A stretch of DNA of 64,000 nucleotides from G020354645 sp050053515 (lineage in GTDB: Bacteria; Desulfobacterota; Desulfobacteria; Desulfobacterales; G020354645). The stretch is taken from positions 3,910-67,909 of the forward strand of contig JASFTQ010000001.1 of assembly GCA_050053515.1 (NCBI GenBank). Reading direction: 5' to 3'. Below the pieces are notes generated by a model that was given only the letters and a program-made list of their open reading frames with translations, ran no database searches and was not told the origin of the DNA. Below, in pieces: positions 63,606 through 64,000 of this stretch (the stretch's first letter is position 1; each line of letters begins with the position of its first letter). The position numbers and the translations under genes are program-made.

Positions 63606-64000
63606 TTATTCCCGCCTTTGAGCCAGGACATAATCGATCGTTACTTTATTTGATAAACCGGGCGCAATTTTTAAGGTGGCCGGATTCAATGCCAGGTTTG
63701 CGCTCAGCTTACCGGAGGCTGTTATGGTATCCAAAGGGGTTTTTTCGGTATATATTGTCGAGATGCTTTCCAGTAAGTTTTTACCGCCCACGATTTTGAC
63801 TTCCTTGGGCGTTATCTCCGCGCTTTGCATAATCAATTCATCCTTCAGCTTGCCGACCCAATCCACCTGAATTGGCAAAATCTTATGCGAAAGCACATCG
63901 AGGGTTACCTCGATGACGGGCGGATTCACTCCTTTCAGAACGACCCCCGGCGGCAGTCGGATGTTATCCTGACTGACGGTAAAGCTATTCAAACCGACAA
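63606..64000 (-). CDS. YbbR-domain protein (5' end off window)
   Basis: The frame continues past the right edge; 131 residues are visible. SFTVSQDNIRLPPGVVLKGV-PPVIEVTLD and ILPIQVDWVGKL, TPKEVKIVGGKNLLESISTIYTE belong to the YbbR beta-domain repeat. YbbR (CdaR) proteins often regulate the diadenylate cyclase CdaA, which would be expected upstream, outside this window. Confidence 0.82.
   Translation of the reverse strand, partial: VGLNSFTVSQDNIRLPPGVVLKGVNPPVIEVTLDVLSHKILPIQVDWVGKLKDELIMQSAEITPKEVKIVGGKNLLESISTIYTEKTPLDTITASGKLSANLALNPATLKIAPGLSNKVTIDYVLAQRRE

Noticed and set aside
1..64000. CRISPR array, prophage or integron
   Set aside because: No regularly spaced repeats, phage structural genes, integrase or attC sites were seen.

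Overview
The window looks like a chromosomal segment of a deltaproteobacterium (Desulfobacterota, close to sulfate reducers of the Desulfobacterales type). I infer this from a tetraheme cytochrome c3, an octaheme tetrathionate-reductase-type cytochrome, sigma-54 promoters with a sigma-54 activator, an archaeal-type S-adenosylmethionine synthetase derivative, a probable selenoprotein, and many small palindromic repeats between genes. No rRNA, tRNA, CRISPR array or intact transposase was seen.

Layout. 1-4.4 kb: 3' part missing octaheme cytochrome, Lon-like AAA protease and Hsp20. 5-9 kb: CorC/HlyC membrane protein, soluble transhydrogenase SthA and lysyl-transferase EpmA. 9-18.9 kb: two MscS channels, an SLC12-like permease, amylosucrase, CorA and a small exported protein. 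19-23 kb: an ABC exporter with an unusual ATPase domain, a dual-specificity phosphatase and an MlaC-like lipid carrier in one operon. 23-30 kb: Ca/Na antiporter, DUF502 protein, CNNM protein, a wrecked mgtE, and a metK-like/DUF47/Pit phosphate operon. 30-37.5 kb: a ClpP with a substituted catalytic histidine, a Glu dehydrogenase fused to CBS domains, an MFS transporter and Lon. 37.5-44.3 kb: exported small protein, sigma-54 activator, eRF1-like protein, groEL tail, cytochrome c3, universal stress protein and YeiH-type exporter. 44.5-52.8 kb: an ATP-grasp/transglutaminase-like/retropepsin-like cassette, a large MscS, ClpB and a truncated cbpM. 53-60.6 kb: PtsP, universal stress protein, GapN and glucan phosphorylase. 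60.7-64 kb: a YeeE/YedE pair whose first member probably contains selenocysteine, an OmpA tail, a CBM48 protein, LapA and a YbbR-domain protein.

The common theme is survival under stress: proteases and chaperones (Lon-like, Lon, ClpP, ClpB, Hsp20), universal stress proteins, three mechanosensitive channels, many Mg/Ca/phosphate transport genes, and storage-glucan and redox enzymes. Three sigma-54 promoters (upstream of clpP, of the 107-residue exported protein and of the YeiH exporter) each have a related GAACT-N4-GTTCT palindrome or partial match upstream; the sigma-54 activator lies among them, so it may control them (inference).

The segment is also rich in rearrangement scars. A superfamily of 210-300 bp foldback elements (five copies plus one fragment) sits beside the stress genes, and there are tails of groEL, cbpM and ompA, a multi-lesion mgtE and an internally deleted metK. 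The best leads are the candidate selenocysteine transporter, the foldback superfamily, the ABC exporter with a triplicated ATPase subdomain, and the His-to-Arg ClpP.
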